Below are positions 1 to 23,425 of a stretch of DNA of 64,000 nt, in pieces (the first letter of the stretch is position 1; each line of letters begins with the position of its first letter). The translations under genes were made by a program, and so were the position numbers. The notes under the pieces are model-generated. The model saw only the letters and a list, made by a program, of their open reading frames with translations, was not told the origin of the DNA and did not search any database. This DNA comes from Dendrolimus kikuchii (lineage: Eukaryota; Arthropoda; Insecta; Lepidoptera; Lasiocampidae): the NCBI GenBank assembly GCA_019925095.2, contig CM034414.1:5810001-5874000 (forward strand), given 5' to 3'.

Positions 1-235
1 ACCACAGATTTGTTGCCCGAACTGTCACACACGGCTAATTGGGAAGCTCCACAAATTTGTGGCCAAATACAGATAATTGAAATGAATGTTGAACTAATGG
101 TTTCTCCCTTTAACTACATAGAATTTATATTAGAATAAAAGAGACGATATAATTCTCTTGGTTTTGGCGCGGCAATTTTGATGGCAGCAGGCAGCTTGTG
201 GAAAAAACATTATTAAATTTTGTACTTATAGAAGG
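1..235. mobile_element. piggyBac-type MITE, left end truncated
   Basis: This matches the complete copy at 9290-9487 over the core containing the palindrome CCACAAATTTGTGG and the text TTCTCTTGGTTTTGGCGCGG. It ends AAGG followed by TTAA, as expected for a TTAA-targeting element. The left end falls at or before the window start. Confidence 0.6.
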
Positions 236-244
236 TTAATATAT

Positions 245-738
245 TGTTACGAGTTGCGGGACTCGAATTAAAATGCCGTTAGAATTATTATAGAGTTTAG
301 TAGAACTATACAAACACGTATAACACAGGTACAAATATAACCGAACACAACAAATCCAAACATAATGCAGAAGGTCGTAATTCAATAAAACGCGCAAAGT
401 CCGTCACTAATAGATTCCCGAATGTACACACGTCTCGCCTTAATCGTGGTTCTCGCTCGACTGCCGTCTCTCTCCATCAGGCCGTCGTTTTATACATCAC
501 AGATACAAATGTGCCCGTAGTCGACTTAATCTGCAACACCTGGCTAATGCTTCGGCCGCAAGAGGCCATAAATGAGTGCAATAAAACAATAGGCTGTTCT
601 CTAGAAACGTATGCCAATAAATAAGTAAACAAAAGATCATAAAAGAATTACAATTATTTCAAATGCCGACGGGTAATAAATGTGCTTCTACAAATCTGTA
701 CGTGGAATTTGCCTTTGTCAGCGCCTTAGGTTGTAAAA
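245..738 (-). mobile_element. Solo LTR, family L1 (copy 1)
   Basis: A 494-bp element starts TGTTAC and ends GTAAAA (degraded GTAACA), flanked by ATAT at 241-244 and 739-742. Read on the minus strand it has a TATAAAA box, an arthropod initiator-like CAGTC downstream and AATAAA, so transcription runs on the minus strand. There is no internal domain. The 4-bp ATAT duplication is typical of gypsy/errantivirus-type LTR elements. Confidence 0.75.
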
Positions 739-830
739 ATATTATTTCTAAAGCTATTCAAGTACTTGCGCAACTAGAAAGTAGAATATTTTTTAACAAT
801 AACGAAGCCGCCGAACGAAGTAAAATATAA

Positions 831-12433
<11,603 letters not shown>

Positions 12434-12458
12434 TCGCACCGCCCAACAATGCGCTCCA

Positions 12459-12464
12459 ATAAAT
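12459..12464 (+). terminator. Cul1 polyadenylation signal
   Basis: AATAAA lies 26 bases after the Cul1 stop codon, which fits a very short 3' UTR. Confidence 0.6.
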
Positions 12465-12749
12465 ATACATATTATAAACGTACTATTAAATAATCAATTT
12501 GTTTTATTTAAAACTGGAGTTTTCATTGTTCAAACCTATGGCCCACTTCCTCCTCTCCCATCTTGCTTATACTATCCCCTCTATTCCATCCCAGTACGAA
12601 TGAACTCATGTGGTTTCTGTGCCATAGTCGAATATGTTTTACGTTTATTACGTCACACGTTAGGGGAAGGGGCGGCGGGTTTAAAGCGTGACACGTGACA
12701 AGGGGTGGGTCCTAAATTTCGTGACGTCACATTTCAAAATCTAATATAT

Positions 12750-13263
12750 TGTTACGAGTCGCGGGACTCGAATTAAAATGCCGTTAGAATTACTATAGAG
12801 TTTATTAGAACTATACAAACACGTAGAACACAGGTACAAATATAACCGAACACAACAAGTCCGTAATGCAGAAGGTCGTAATTCCATAAAACGCGCCAAG
12901 TTCGTCACTTATTAGATTCCCGATTGTAGTACACACGTCTTGCATCGCTCGTGGTTATCGCTCGACTGACTCGTCCCTCCCTCGGGCCATTGCTGTATAC
13001 TGCAGATGCAATATGTCCATCCGGCCGCGTGGACTGAATTTCCTAGGATCTGTTTGTACTTTAAATCCGATACCTGACTAATGAGTCGACCGCAACAGCC
13101 ATAAACGAGTACAATAAAACAATGGACTGTTCTCTAGACAAATTAGTAAACGCATGTTAATAAATAAGTAAACAAAAGAAGTTCAAATGCCGAAAGGTAA
13201 TAAAATGTTATTTTACAGGTATACAGGTGTGAGTTTGTTTTTGTCGGCGTCTAGGTTGTAACA
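12750..13263 (-). mobile_element. Solo LTR, family L1 (copy 2)
   Basis: A TGTTAC...GTAACA element of 514 bp with ATAT at 12746-12749 and 13264-13267. It aligns along its length with the copies at 245, 16418, 26829 and 33264. Confidence 0.85.
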
Positions 13264-13351
13264 ATATAAAGCTTTAAAACACGAATTTTGAACTATTAAC
13301 GAAAAACTTCAATATATTTCCAACTCGGTATCTGTATGGCCATCAATATAT

Positions 13352-13696
13352 TAATACGTGAAGCAAAAACTTTGTACCCTTTTTACGAAAATTGCGTGGA
13401 CTGAGAAGTATGAAATTTCACACGCTTATAGTTTACATAGAGAAGAAGTAACGAATGCTATTGTTGTTTAAACTCTTGCATAAAAAATACATTATTACAT
13501 CGAAAAAAAAACATTACACACACTACCATGTATTTGACGCTTATATACTCTTTTATTTATTGTTCAAGTCAATTTAACAGTTGTAGCCTTGGCGAAATCT
13601 GTGATTATAGAAGTATTAGTCTTTGACAACAGAACCTTAATAATGTTCAAACTTATAAATTAAATTAATTGTGGTCGAATTTCGACCTCTGGGCGA
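13352..13696. repeat. Dispersed repeat family D1, copy 2
   Basis: Starts ATTAATACGTGAAGCAAAAA; shares AGAGAAGAAG, CACTACCATGTATTTGACG, GAAATCTGTGATTATAGAAG and CGAATTTCGACCTCTGGGCG with 2470-2810. Confidence 0.65.
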
Positions 13697-14046
13697 CCAC
13701 AAATAGTGTTTAAATCATTAAAATATATTTTAAATGGAAATGAAACTAATTAATTAATGTGCCGTTTGCTGTCGAGACGCTTGGACCGTGCGGTCCTGAA
13801 GCCACGAGCCTCTACCAAAATTTATCAAAACGACTCATTGTTCTGGTGATCAGAAGGCTGGTGCCTACCTCGGGCAACGGATCAGTATGGCGATCCAGCG
13901 AGGAAACGTAACCAGCCTTCTGGGCACACCTTACCCATAGAATTATTTAAACGTAACGTCACGAAACATGGACCTCTTCCAAACCCAACCCAACCAAACC
14001 CCGACGTAATTTATAGTTGGCCCCTTACCTCGAGGCTAGGCATTTT

Positions 14047-14403
14047 GCCAGGTGGTAGGGTATTTGCTCGACTGGATGGCGACCACTCCTGGTCTAGAGT
14101 ATGCCGCCATAACAACCTTGTGTTGTGTTCCGGCATTAGTGACCAGGTTCCAATCTCCTTTAAGAGAGCAGCAGCGCATTTGTAGCACCTTTGTTGTTGC
14201 AAATGTCCATAGGCGATGGTAACCGCTTTCCATCTAGCGGGCCGTCTGCCTGTCTGCTGAACTCTTGCAATAAAAAATAAAAAAAAAGAGCAGCAGCGCA
14301 TTTGTAGCACCTTTGGTGTTACAAATGTCCATAGGCGATGGTAACCGCTTTCCATCAAGTGGATCGTCTGCCTGTCTGCTGAACTCCTGCAATAAAAAAA
14401 TAA
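14047..14403 (+). mobile_element. SINE-like family S1 copy with tandem 3' duplication
   Basis: The main copy runs 14047-14285 and ends in an A-rich tail. Starting at AGAGCAGCAGCGCATTTGTA (about 14287) the last 115 bp of the element occur again, with a second A-rich tail. Either the 3' half was duplicated or a second truncated copy landed in the tail of the first. Confidence 0.7.
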
Positions 14404-14517
14404 AAGGCTAACGATTTCACGCCGGTATACTGTGTTTGCGTGCTATTACACCGATCGAGCCGGCCCTAGGAGCTGTAATCAATTAGTGATTCCAGCATGA
14501 CTATCACTTGTTAATAT

Positions 14518-14787
14518 TTTTTTTATGTTTATGGCTTGGCAACTAGGCCTTTAAGCCAGGAGAAGTTGTATTGTAGGCTACAATCCACACCATTCAACGG
14601 AGTTCTTGTGAAAACTCGAAAGGCCACATTTGACTTTACAGTTCACATTTCTCACAAAACACATAATTACTACTCAAAAACTATCAATATCCTACAACTA
14701 TTGTTCATTTTAGAGTAATTTTACACATTTTTAGAAAATAAAACTGCACAGCACAACATCTCCTTTCAGTTCCCGCCAAAAACTCCC
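14518..14787 (-). mobile_element. Retroposon family N1, copy 1
   Basis: A 12-bp duplication ACTTGTTAATAT lies at 14506-14517 and 14788-14799. The body is the inverse of 63604-63923 (GCTTGGCAACTAGGCC, ACACATAATTACTACTCAAA, CAACGGAGTTCTTGTGA). The AT-rich tail is on the left, so the element reads on the minus strand. No recognised protein or Pol III boxes. Confidence 0.7.
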
Positions 14788-15089
14788 ACTTGTTAATATA
14801 TGCCGGGTAAAGAGGCCCATTCACTATGCAGGACTCGAGAGGCATTCTGCTCGGTGTTGCAGGCTGGAATAACATTCACGGCCCTGCATTACGCGGTGGA
14901 CGGCTAGGCGAACTGCCATTCAGGATAGTGAATGGGTCCCTTAAAATATAGGAAACTGCCTTAAATTGTCCTCATCGGCGATCTACTTATGGTCAGGGAT
15001 TATAGATATTATAATGTAATAATTGTAACTGTTTTGTACAGATTAGGTTTAGATAATTTTTCTTCATTGTATTAATTTAGGTATTGTTT

Positions 15090-15390
15090 GAGTCGTGGTA
15101 GCGTAATGGCTAGTGCACGCGTCCCAAACTCAAAGGGCGCGGGTTCGATCCTGACCGGAACGCATACACCACTTAGGCAGTTTTCTGGCCTAATGTGCAT
15201 ATCGTTACAATTACCACGTGCTAATAACGGTGAAGGAAAACATCGTGATGCAACCTGCACATCGAGATAACCGATGTGTCAAACCTGCCAAGCCGCCTTG
15301 GACAAGCGTGGCGGGTATACGTCCGTTTCCCCTATAATGGGAGGCCCGAGCCCAGCAGTGGGACATTTATGGGCTGATATTATTATTTAT
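15090..15390 (+). mobile_element. tRNA-derived SINE with 12-bp target duplication
   Basis: Starts with a tRNA-like head (A-box-like TAGCGTAATGGCTAGTGC, B-box GGTTCGATCC), followed by a body including CACGTGCTAATAACGGTGAA and GAGCCCAGCAGTGGGACATT, with an ATTATTATTT tail. The direct repeat TAGGTATTGTTT at 15078-15089 and 15391-15402 marks a retroposition event. It is not a functional tRNA gene. Confidence 0.9.
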
Positions 15391-15499
15391 TAGGTATTGT
15401 TTATTAGATAAAAAGTTCTTCAAATGTTGTAATATTGTTTTCTCGATGCCATATGGTTAGTTCTAGAATTAGTAATAGTTATAATAAACTGTTCTACTC

Positions 15500-15720
15500 C
15501 GAATTAGATGTCTTTATATATAATTCTTCTATTCGTGTGTCCTAAACGGTTAGACCGATTTTGACGACATTTTTTGTTTGTATTCAAGTGGATTCGAGAA
15601 TTCGGCTTAGGTTCACAATTGGCCTCGATAGGTGGCGCTGGTATCGGGTTATAGATTTCTTTCGGGGTAGGACAACGTCTCCCAGGGCCGCTTATAGTTG
15701 TTTATAAATCTGTACAAATG
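15500..15720. repeat. Helitron-like remnant
   Basis: ACCGATTTTGACGACATTTT, GATAGGTGGCGCTGG and AACGTCTCCCAGGGC parallel the better copy at 24573-24773. The ends are eroded. Confidence 0.45.
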
Positions 15721-15847
15721 AACAAAATTGAAGCGCCTTGTGATATCAAAATTAATACTTAATAGAATTCAAGTGAACATCTGTCTCGAATAGTCTTCGA
15801 AACGGCTCACCAGATTTTAATGAATTCTTTTGCAATTAAAAGGTGCA

Positions 15848-16112
15848 CTAGGTAACTCCTCGTTCACAGTCAGAACATGACTGGCGAATTTTCCGACAGA
15901 CTGACCATCATCCATTTGTAAATTAGACATGGCCTCCTAGCAACATGCCGCCCACTGGGTCTTGAAATCGTTCGCATGAAATACCAACAACGGAAAGAAG
16001 ATTTTATGACGTCTTACGGCGGCTTGAAGAAAGAGATTAGCTAGAATAATATATCACTCACATTCATAGGCGTAATAAGACACCTACAAAAGATTAGTAT
16101 TGGCTTGCAACA
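15848..16112 (-). mobile_element. LTR family L2, truncated copy
   Basis: Inverse match to part of 29996-30468 (TAAATTAGACATGGC, AACATGCCGCCCACTG, GACGTCTTACGGCGG), ending CTTGCAACA. Only the part distal to the TATA/polyA segment is present. Confidence 0.6.
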
Positions 16113-16417
16113 ATAATTGAAAAACACAAAATACGAACATCACACTCACGCCAATGAGACGCTGTCGCAGCGCTGATTTTCAATTCTGTTATCAAAAGGT
16201 GATTGTTTTTATCTATATCAACAAACGCTTGCGTAATTATCTATTTATCATACTCGTATGTACAACAAATAAAAAATAGTCAAGGGCACATAAGTCCACA
16301 TACCAACGGTTCCGTACAAGTGAGTGAATGTTAACTGTTTTTAGGGAATTTTTGTGATTGCGTATCTGACAAACAAGCAGACAACGCAACTAATTAGGGT
16401 TGCCAACCGTACTATAT

Positions 16418-16949
16418 TATTACGAGTTTAGCGGGACAGGAATTAAAATGCCGTTGGAATTATTATAGAGTTTATTAGAACTATACAAACACGTATAACA
16501 CAGGTACAAATATAACCTAACACAACAAATTCAAACGTAATGCAGAAGGTCGTAATTCAATAAAACGCGCAAAGTCCGTCACTATTAGATTCCTGAATGT
16601 ACACGTCACGCCCGTATCGTAGTCGTAGCTTGAGTGTCTCCTCTCTCCATCAGGCCGTCGTTTTATAATCCACAAATGAAAAATGTGCCCTCCCGACAAG
16701 ATCGACACTGTTTCCTAGAATTAGCTTGTACTCGTAATCCGTAACACCTGGCTAATGATGCTAAAGAGCAAGTACAATAGGACAATGGCTTATTCTCCAC
16801 AATAATTAGAAAGGTATGCCAATAAATAAGTAAACAAAAGAAGACGATCATAAAAGGATTACAATCAGTTCAAATGCCGACAGGTAATAAAATGTGCATC
16901 TACAGATCCGTACGTGGAATTTGTCTTTGTCGGCGCCTAGCTTGTAACA
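16418..16949 (-). mobile_element. Solo LTR, family L1 (copy 3)
   Basis: 532 bp from TATTAC (mutated TGTTAC) to GTAACA with ATAT at 16414-16417 and 16950-16953. On the minus strand it carries TATAAAACGACGGCCTGATG and the AATAAA segment. Confidence 0.85.
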
Positions 16950-17261
16950 ATATTTTATCCAATTGTACTATATACGAGTATTACATAAAAATTATATAGT
17001 ACGAAATGTACTATATTTTCAATGCTAATTCAATTGTCGCGCTTTTTGTTCAGACAGTTATGATTATTTTAAAAATAAGAGATCTTTGCTGGCCAAAGGA
17101 AGAAATAGTTATAAATTACACATAGAAAATGGAATAATAAAATATATAATACATAATGAAAAGTAAATGTGTATTCTTTTTTTCATCTAAATTTCCCAAA
17201 AGTACTATATTTTTACAGCTTAAAAACAAAAATACTACATTTTCTTCAAAGCTTTTTTTCT

Positions 17262-18360
17262 TTTTTTGAGGCGAGGGAAAATGCTTAACCGATTTACGCA
17301 CAAACTGGGCCGTTGCTAGGGGAACGACACGCGTCGGTCGGGGACGATAACACTGCAGCAATAGTATGCTTTTGGCAGTGCTCCGTCCGCGATCGACGTC
17401 ACAGAATAGTGTGGAAGACTCCGAGTGTTGCTACACGAGCGAGCAACCCCAATACCCACTAAAAATCCCCTCCTCCCTGTCGACCCTGCGCTTTTGTTTG
17501 TGTTGGAAAGGCTGAGATTTAGAACATAGTTACGCCCAGTCGATCCAGCGCAATAAAGTGCCTGGAGTTTGTCCTGGGAGAACACACCCCACTTCGTTGT
17601 GCGGGGGTAGAAGGTCCTTTGCTCTCCTAGCAAGCTAAAGGCCCCCCGCGGTAAACGGAACCTAACTCAGGGAGGGAAGTAATGCGCGTACCTGCCTCTC
17701 CGGGTGCCAGCTGATGGCCGGCGACCTCGAGAAGACGCATTAGCACGCGCTGCAGGACTTCTCTCCCTATCGCGTTCTGCGGCCTCCTTGAGTGACATTA
17801 CTGTCTCACAAAAAGTAACCGCAGCCCCCCAATTGTCGCCGCTCTGCAGCATGGCCTTGATCAAGTCACAGAGCGAATCGACCGGACCTATGTGCGTCTC
17901 AAGTTCGAAACGCTGCGGCGCCCATGCGGCGCACTCGACTAGCATGTGTAACGCCGTGTCGGGCGCGCCGCACTGGCGGCAGTCCGGGGAAGGCAAGCAG
18001 CCCACAATGCGATACCAGTATGCCTCTTTTTTTTTTTTTTTTTTGTTTTGAGGCGAGGGAAACTGCTTAACCGATTTACGCACAAACTGGGTCGTTGCTA
18101 GGGGAACGACACGCGTCGGTCGGGGGCGATAACACTGCAGCAATAGTATGCTCTTGGCAGCGCTCTGTCCGCGATCGACGTCACAGAATAGTGTGGAAGA
18201 CTCCGAGCGTTGCTGCACGGGCGAGCAACCCCAATACCCACTAAAAACCCCCTCCTCCCTGACGACCCTGCGCTTTGAATGTGTTGGAAAGGCTGAGATT
18301 TAGAACATAGTTACGCCCAGCCGAAAAACCAGTATGCCTCTACCGTAACTATAAGCGATA
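17262..18360 (-). mobile_element. R1-type LINE, 5'-truncated 3' end (copy B)
   Basis: Minus-strand reading YWYRIVGCLPSPDCRQCGAP then HMLVECAAWAPQR shows the Cys-Cys-His-Cys motif and downstream helix found at the C-terminus of R1/TRAS-type LINE proteins, ending in a KEAAERDRERSP tail. A 3' UTR and an A-rich tail reach about 17262. The element is interrupted at 18028-18327 by a second copy. Confidence 0.8.
18028..18327 (-). mobile_element. R1-type LINE 3' UTR copy A, nested in copy B
   Basis: A 300-bp 3' end identical in kind to 17262-17540, with a poly-A tail (T-run 18028-18044). The perfect 14-bp repeat ACCAGTATGCCTCT at 18014-18027 and 18328-18341 is its target duplication, so it inserted into the coding part of copy B. 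Confidence 0.9.
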
Positions 18361-18364
18361 CAAT

Positions 18365-19280
18365 TTTGATGATGATTATGAATATTCAATACATATATAG
18401 GTATATATATGAATATTGAATTGTGGAATGCACCAGCAGAGACCGTATTTCCCGAAAAGTACAATCCGGGTATCTTCAAGTCTCGTGTGAGTTGGTACTA
18501 TCTAGGTAAGCGTGCTGCATCATCGTCCGCCATTGGACGTGATCGTGGTCAAACGCAAACCTATTTAATTAAAAAAAAAGAATATTAATATATAATATTA
18601 TTTTATGATTATGAGTATTCTTTATTGCACAAATGTGTGTGTGTGTGTATGTGTGTGTGGGCTTGTGTGTGTTTCGTGAAGAGCAATAAAGTTTCAACAA
18701 AAAACCCACAGCCAAGGTGGTAGGGCAGTAGAGAAAAGAGTTTAGAGCGTTCGCTTTAAAGTGTGGGGTCCGTTTCTGCTTTTGGTTCTCTACTGGTGTG
18801 ATCATAAGCATCGTTAGTCTTTTCTTAATTTTTTTTTATTTTATAAATATAACCTCACTTATTTTTGTGGTAAAATTGTTCACTTTTGATAATAATAAAC
18901 CTTGATTTGAGTTTATGAATGTACTCACGAATTACATATAACCGCCAGAACTTTTTGTAAAACTAAAATCAAATTTAGTTAATCATATTAAACTGACTAA
19001 ATACGTTTTACACAAAACTTATTTAAGATGTCTTGCATAAGGCGGTCTCCAATGTTATTTAGATAAATGTATTTATGCCGTCGGTAAAACAGCCAGATGT
19101 GTTCCGTTTCACGCGGCGATCCATATTTTCGAACAAACACACGAAATTTAGCTTTAATGTTAGTTATTTCTTGCGTAAAAAGGGATCTTAGTTGGCCGAT
19201 GTCAACTTGACATTTGAAATTTCGTTCGTTTGGTTAGGTTTACTTCGGAATTTTTGGCGGCAACCTGAAGATTGATTTTT
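18365..19280. other. Intergenic, AT-rich, no gene seen
   Basis: Contains a (GT)n tract near 18633-18672 and a short S1 scrap at 18702-18727 (ACCCACAGCCAAGGTGGTAG). Otherwise unremarkable. Confidence 0.5.
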
Positions 19281-19284
19281 TGCT

Positions 19285-20121
19285 GTGTTGTTTTTATTTT
19301 CGATTTTATGGGTATTTAGCATTGAGATAAATAATAAATATACGAGTGACAATATGTAATTGACTTTTTAATAACTTACAATTTCATAAAGAATAATATA
19401 TATAAATTTATGAAAACAGTTGTTGAAATGTTCTTTAATGCAGATATATGATTTCCCATCTCTTGTTCAGGGTCCTTTTTATAATCAAAGAATTTTAGAT
19501 AAAGATCACAAGTTTGTCTTCGCTGCTTCCATTATATAGGCGTTCTAGCTCATCACATACTTCTTTAGCGGTTTTATATCGTATAACTTGTTCTAGAATC
19601 TCATCCGTCATGTTTGTCGTCTTCAGAGTTAAAACGACAGTCAATTTTTAAAAATTGTTGTAAATTGATTTCATATTTTGCTTTAGCATCTGCATCATCA
19701 GATGCTACAGGCTCGTCGAGCTTTTTGAAGATTTCCTTGCAAAATTTCTTCAGCACCGGGTATTACCCTACACACTGTCTCAATACGATACCACCAACGC
19801 TTATAGTTTTTACCACCTAGGTGCATTATTTGTACCTTAGAAGCCTCTGCGATCGCCTTATCCATGGTGAACGTCAGGGCGAGTACAATGCTAGAATATT
19901 GTATTTATTCTTTCCAAGTTAAAATATCTTTACCGCATCCAAATCCTTAACTTTCTTACTCTGCTACCATGTTAAAGTTTGTACGAATAATGGGTATTTA
20001 TAATTGAGAAAAATAATTATATCAAATAATATACGAGTGACAATCTGTAATTGACTTTTTAATAAGTGACAATTTCATAAAGAATAGTAAATATTAATTT
20101 ATGAAAAGAGGTTACTCAACA
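19285..20121 (-). mobile_element. Copia-type LTR element, pol deleted
   Basis: The minus-strand 5' LTR (19970-20121, 152 bp, TGTTGAGTAACC...AAACTTTAACA) is followed without spacer by TGGTAGCAGAG, a primer-binding site for the 3' end of initiator tRNA-Met. A degraded gag begins at ATG 19865 (MDKAIAEASKVQIMHLGG, then KRWWYRI), changes frame near 19705, and continues with TAKEVCDELERLYNGSS-like text of the Copia gag (UBN2) family. At about 19430 it runs directly into a diverged second LTR (about 19285-19427). No protease, integrase or RT remains. Confidence 0.8.
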
Positions 20122-20244
20122 TTTTTTTTGTCCTTAAACGCGTTTAAGGCAGTTAAATACCCATTTTTGGATGATTGACTTTGACAGTTCTTTAAACATA
20201 TATACCGGTAAATTTTGCGTTGTGCAAGACGCTAATCGTATTTA

Positions 20245-20322
20245 CATACATACATACATAACTTCATGCCAGTTCCCTTGCGGGGTAGGCACGAACAACA
20301 GAGCGCCATTTAGGCCCATTCG
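20245..20322 (-). mobile_element. (ATGT)n-tailed retroposon, 78-bp copy
   Basis: Holds only the 3' end of the family. The repeat TAATCGTATTTA at 20233-20244 and 20323-20334 is a 12-bp target duplication. Confidence 0.85.
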
Positions 20323-20594
20323 TAATCGTATTTAAGGGTGTTAAATGCGTTTAGTGTTTCTTAAATAAATTTAAGGAACGTTATCCAAGCGGCCCTTAAA
20401 CTGTTTTTAATGTAGAAATAGGGTTTCAAATTTAATTGACGCATAACTACATCAATTGATTAAAAAGTGTCAGTTTTTACTGTCACTTTTGTTTTTAAGG
20501 GCTTGGCTAACAATGTGTGATGATAAAAATAAATTAATCGATATATCGTTAATACTTATCGATTTTTAATTAAGAAATTCGAAATCTTGTAGCT

Positions 20595-20828
20595 CAAGTG
20601 GTAGGGCATTTACCCGACTGGATGGCTACCACCCCTGGTCTAAAAGTATGTCGCCATAACAGCCTTGAGTTGTGTTCCGGCATTAGTGACCAGGTTCCAG
20701 TCTACCTTAAGAGAGCAGCAGCGCATTTGTAGCACCTTTATTGTTGCAAATGTCCATAGGCGATGGTAACCGCTTTCCACCAAGCGGGCCGTCTGCCTGT
20801 CTCCTGAACTACTGCAATAAAAATAAAA
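20595..20828 (+). mobile_element. SINE-like family S1 copy
   Basis: From AGTGGTAGGGCATTTACCCG through CCATAGGCGATGGTAACCGC to ACTACTGCAATAAAAATAAA. The first about 90 bases of the family are absent. Confidence 0.8.
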
Positions 20829-20839
20829 ATCAAGATTTC

Positions 20840-22260
20840 GAATTAATTAATAATAATATTGTTTTATATAATTTTCGGAAATCGATATATTTCTATGAAA
20901 AAAACATATTGATAAATACGTTTTTTGCCACCTTTATTGCCGCCATTTTAATCCTTTTCTCTAGTAGTTGAGTGAATGTGCTTTCTTCTGTTAATTTTTG
21001 ATTTTTCGACGAGTTGTGTTGCGTTTTATGATAATTTTGATTCTTTTTACGTTGACTACCGGCTTTCTTTTGGACTTTGTTTGGATTGCTTAATTTTGGA
21101 CCTTGGCTTTTTTACCGGATTTTTTACGGCGAGTACCAAAACCGACTGGTAACCATTTACTATTTATTTCATACACAAACAGTCGGTTAGGTTAGGTTAT
21201 ATACAGACCAAAGCGTACGAGTCGAGCGAGCGAAGCGAGCGTACCGCGGCAGCTGCTAGCAAGTGCCAGAACCGACTGTAACCATTTACTATTTTTCTAT
21301 ACACACAAACAGTTACGACGCTTTAAAGGTCTCGTATGAAACATTTGTTTTATTTATCAATTTAGTGGACGACTAGCAAGTTGGTTTTTAATATGACAAT
21401 GAATCAATATATTAATGATTTCAATTTTTAAGTACATTGCTGAACATTTTTTTTAAAAATATAAGTTAAATATAAATTAATGCGATTACGTAAAAAAAAT
21501 CGTCTTTATTGATCGTCATTTTGAATGGTTACTCTTGTAGTGTATATGAATGTTCTCTATTGTATTTTTTCTTCATTTTTATCCAATTAAGCTGGTTTTC
21601 GGTTGTTTTGGCTCTTTTTATGTTGATTACTGGCTTTTTTTTTTTACTTTGAAAGGATTTTTCAACTTTGGACCTATGATACAAGTGCACTATTAGCGAA
21701 AAAATCAGTGAGGTTATGTTTATTATAAAAACTATTTTTCAAGATCTCCGGATCTTAGGGGTTGTAGTAAAGGTAAGTATATCTCCCCCCTCCCCACTTC
21801 GCCACCCCACTACTTAAAATTCCTGTATTAGATTGCTATACATTTACCAGGAGCTGGATAACCTAGATGTTTACATGGTGGTAAAACTGTTGCTGGTGGT
21901 CTTCAGCGTATTTTAAAAACGCCGCTGGCGAAATCACATTTAAATCCCGATAAATATCGTCTGATTTTTTCACCATAAAAAAACAGAAAAGCAAGCATAG
22001 ATAATAATTCTAAATTTATAAATACAAATCTATTAATTAATTCACATGATACAAAAATAAAAGAATGTACTTAAAAAAAATAACTGATAAGTCAAAAGCA
22101 AAATGTAAATATGATCATTAACTGAATTAAACCACAATATCTTAAAATCACGTGTCTACCAACAATATATATAATGTTAATAAAATTGAAAAAAAAACTA
22201 CGCAACCCTGAAAGTCATGTCCAAATTCCAACGATAAATTTAACAACAAAACCATTCAGT
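20840..22260. other. AT-rich intergenic region upstream of ACS copy A
   Basis: Carries two diverged repeats of an ACCGACTGTAACCATTTACTATT segment around 21130-21300 and a three-unit TTAGG-like run at 21184. No coding signal seen. Confidence 0.5.
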
Positions 22261-22267
22261 TACCCGT

Positions 22268-22300
22268 ATATATAAAGTATTCTGTGTCTGTGCATTCAGT
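22268..22300 (+). promoter_or_regulatory. Core promoter of ACS copy A
   Basis: A TATATAAAG box at 22268 lies 30 bases before the A of an arthropod initiator TCAGT (22296-22300), and the ATG follows 66 bases after it. Copy B has a similar ATTCAGTGTTG initiator at 53281-53290 but no clear TATA box. Confidence 0.6.
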
Positions 22301-22612
22301 GTAGTATTTAAACACATGAAGAGCGCACGTGTTGCTTCAAACAGTGAATATTCGATTAAAATAAAATGATCAGAAATCCCTTATTCGTATACGGGCCTAA
22401 AAATGTGCCTGTGCCGTCGGATTTGAATTTTGGTTCGTATGTTTTGGACCATATGAGGAAGTTTAAGGATAAGGTTGCTTTGGTAAGTATTATTATTATT
22501 ATTATTTATTGTACACAGAAAGTTATACATATCTAGTTTTTATTACGAGATATGTTTTTGTATAAACATTCAACTCAATACTTAAAGTAGATACACATAT
22601 ATGATTTTTTTA

Positions 22613-22829
22613 GCCAGGTGGTAGGGCATTTGCCCGACTGGATGGCTACCACCTCCGGTCTAGAGCATGCCGCCATAACAACTTTGAGTTGTGTTCCGGT
22701 ATTAGTGACCAGGTTCCAGACTCACTTAAGAGAGCAGCAGCGCATTTGTAGCACCTTTGGTGTTGTAGATATCCATAGGCGATGGTAACCGCTTCCCATC
22801 CTGTGGGCCGTCTACCTGTCTGATGAACT
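22613..22829 (+). mobile_element. SINE-like family S1 copy
   Basis: From CCAGGTGGTAGGGCATTTGC to CCGTCTACCTGTCTGATGAA. The A-rich tail is replaced directly by GC-rich repeat G1, so the copy is truncated at its 3' end or at a junction. Lies in intron 1 of ACS copy A. Confidence 0.75.
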
Positions 22830-23425
22830 TCGAGGTCGGAGGCGCCGCTACGCGCAGCCTACCGTAATTCCATTACAAGGGGTCGCGTGGACTCCTCCCC
22901 CCGTTGGTGAAGAGAGTACCCTCCCCCGCAGGGTGCCCTGAGTGAGATTGCCAAGCGTTGCGGTGTCACAGATGTACTGTCAGGAACTAGTTCCCGTGGC
23001 ATCCCGTAAAAGCGCGTAGGCGAGGGGCGCAGGATTACTGGATAGTTTCACGGCCGACATCCCCCGTTCCTCCTCGAGGAAGCCAAGGCGGGAATATGGT
23101 CGATCAAGAGATCCACATATCCCTCGGTGAGCCTTCCTATCAGCTCCGAGGATGGTGTCCCAAGAAAAGACATTTCTTCTGTATCAACAAAGAAAGGTAC
23201 ACAGATATGATTCCCCATTAACCGTTTTAGGGTATAGCATGCTATTGCAAATCAACATTATTGTTTATACTTTTACGTCCCCGAAGACCACGGGCCATGA
23301 AAATGGCCCGAACTTTTGGAGCCCTTGCGTAGCGCGATGGGAAGGCCAACACGTAAAGGCAATTAGCCAACTTTGTAATGTAAATGTGGCGTAACATTGA
23401 TCGGCGATTATCCCTGTCTACTTTA
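22830..23425. repeat. GC-rich repeat block in intron 1
   Basis: Starts GAGGTCGGAGGCGCCGCTAC and contains CCCCGAAGACCACGGGCCAT and GGGAAGGCCAACACG, the latter also seen at about 32525. Coding capacity is lacking. Perhaps the UTR of an unidentified retroelement. Confidence 0.45.

Noticed and set aside
14011..14358. 115-codon ORF with a repeated MESGYHRLWTF motif
   Set aside because: It is the antisense of SINE family S1; the same peptide appears wherever S1 inserts.
15090..15150. Second tRNA-like sequence
   Set aside because: A target duplication brackets the whole 300-bp unit, so it is a SINE head and not a tRNA gene.
21184..21200. TTAGG-type telomeric repeat
   Set aside because: Only about three units (GGTTAGGTTAGGTTA); too short to be an interstitial telomere.
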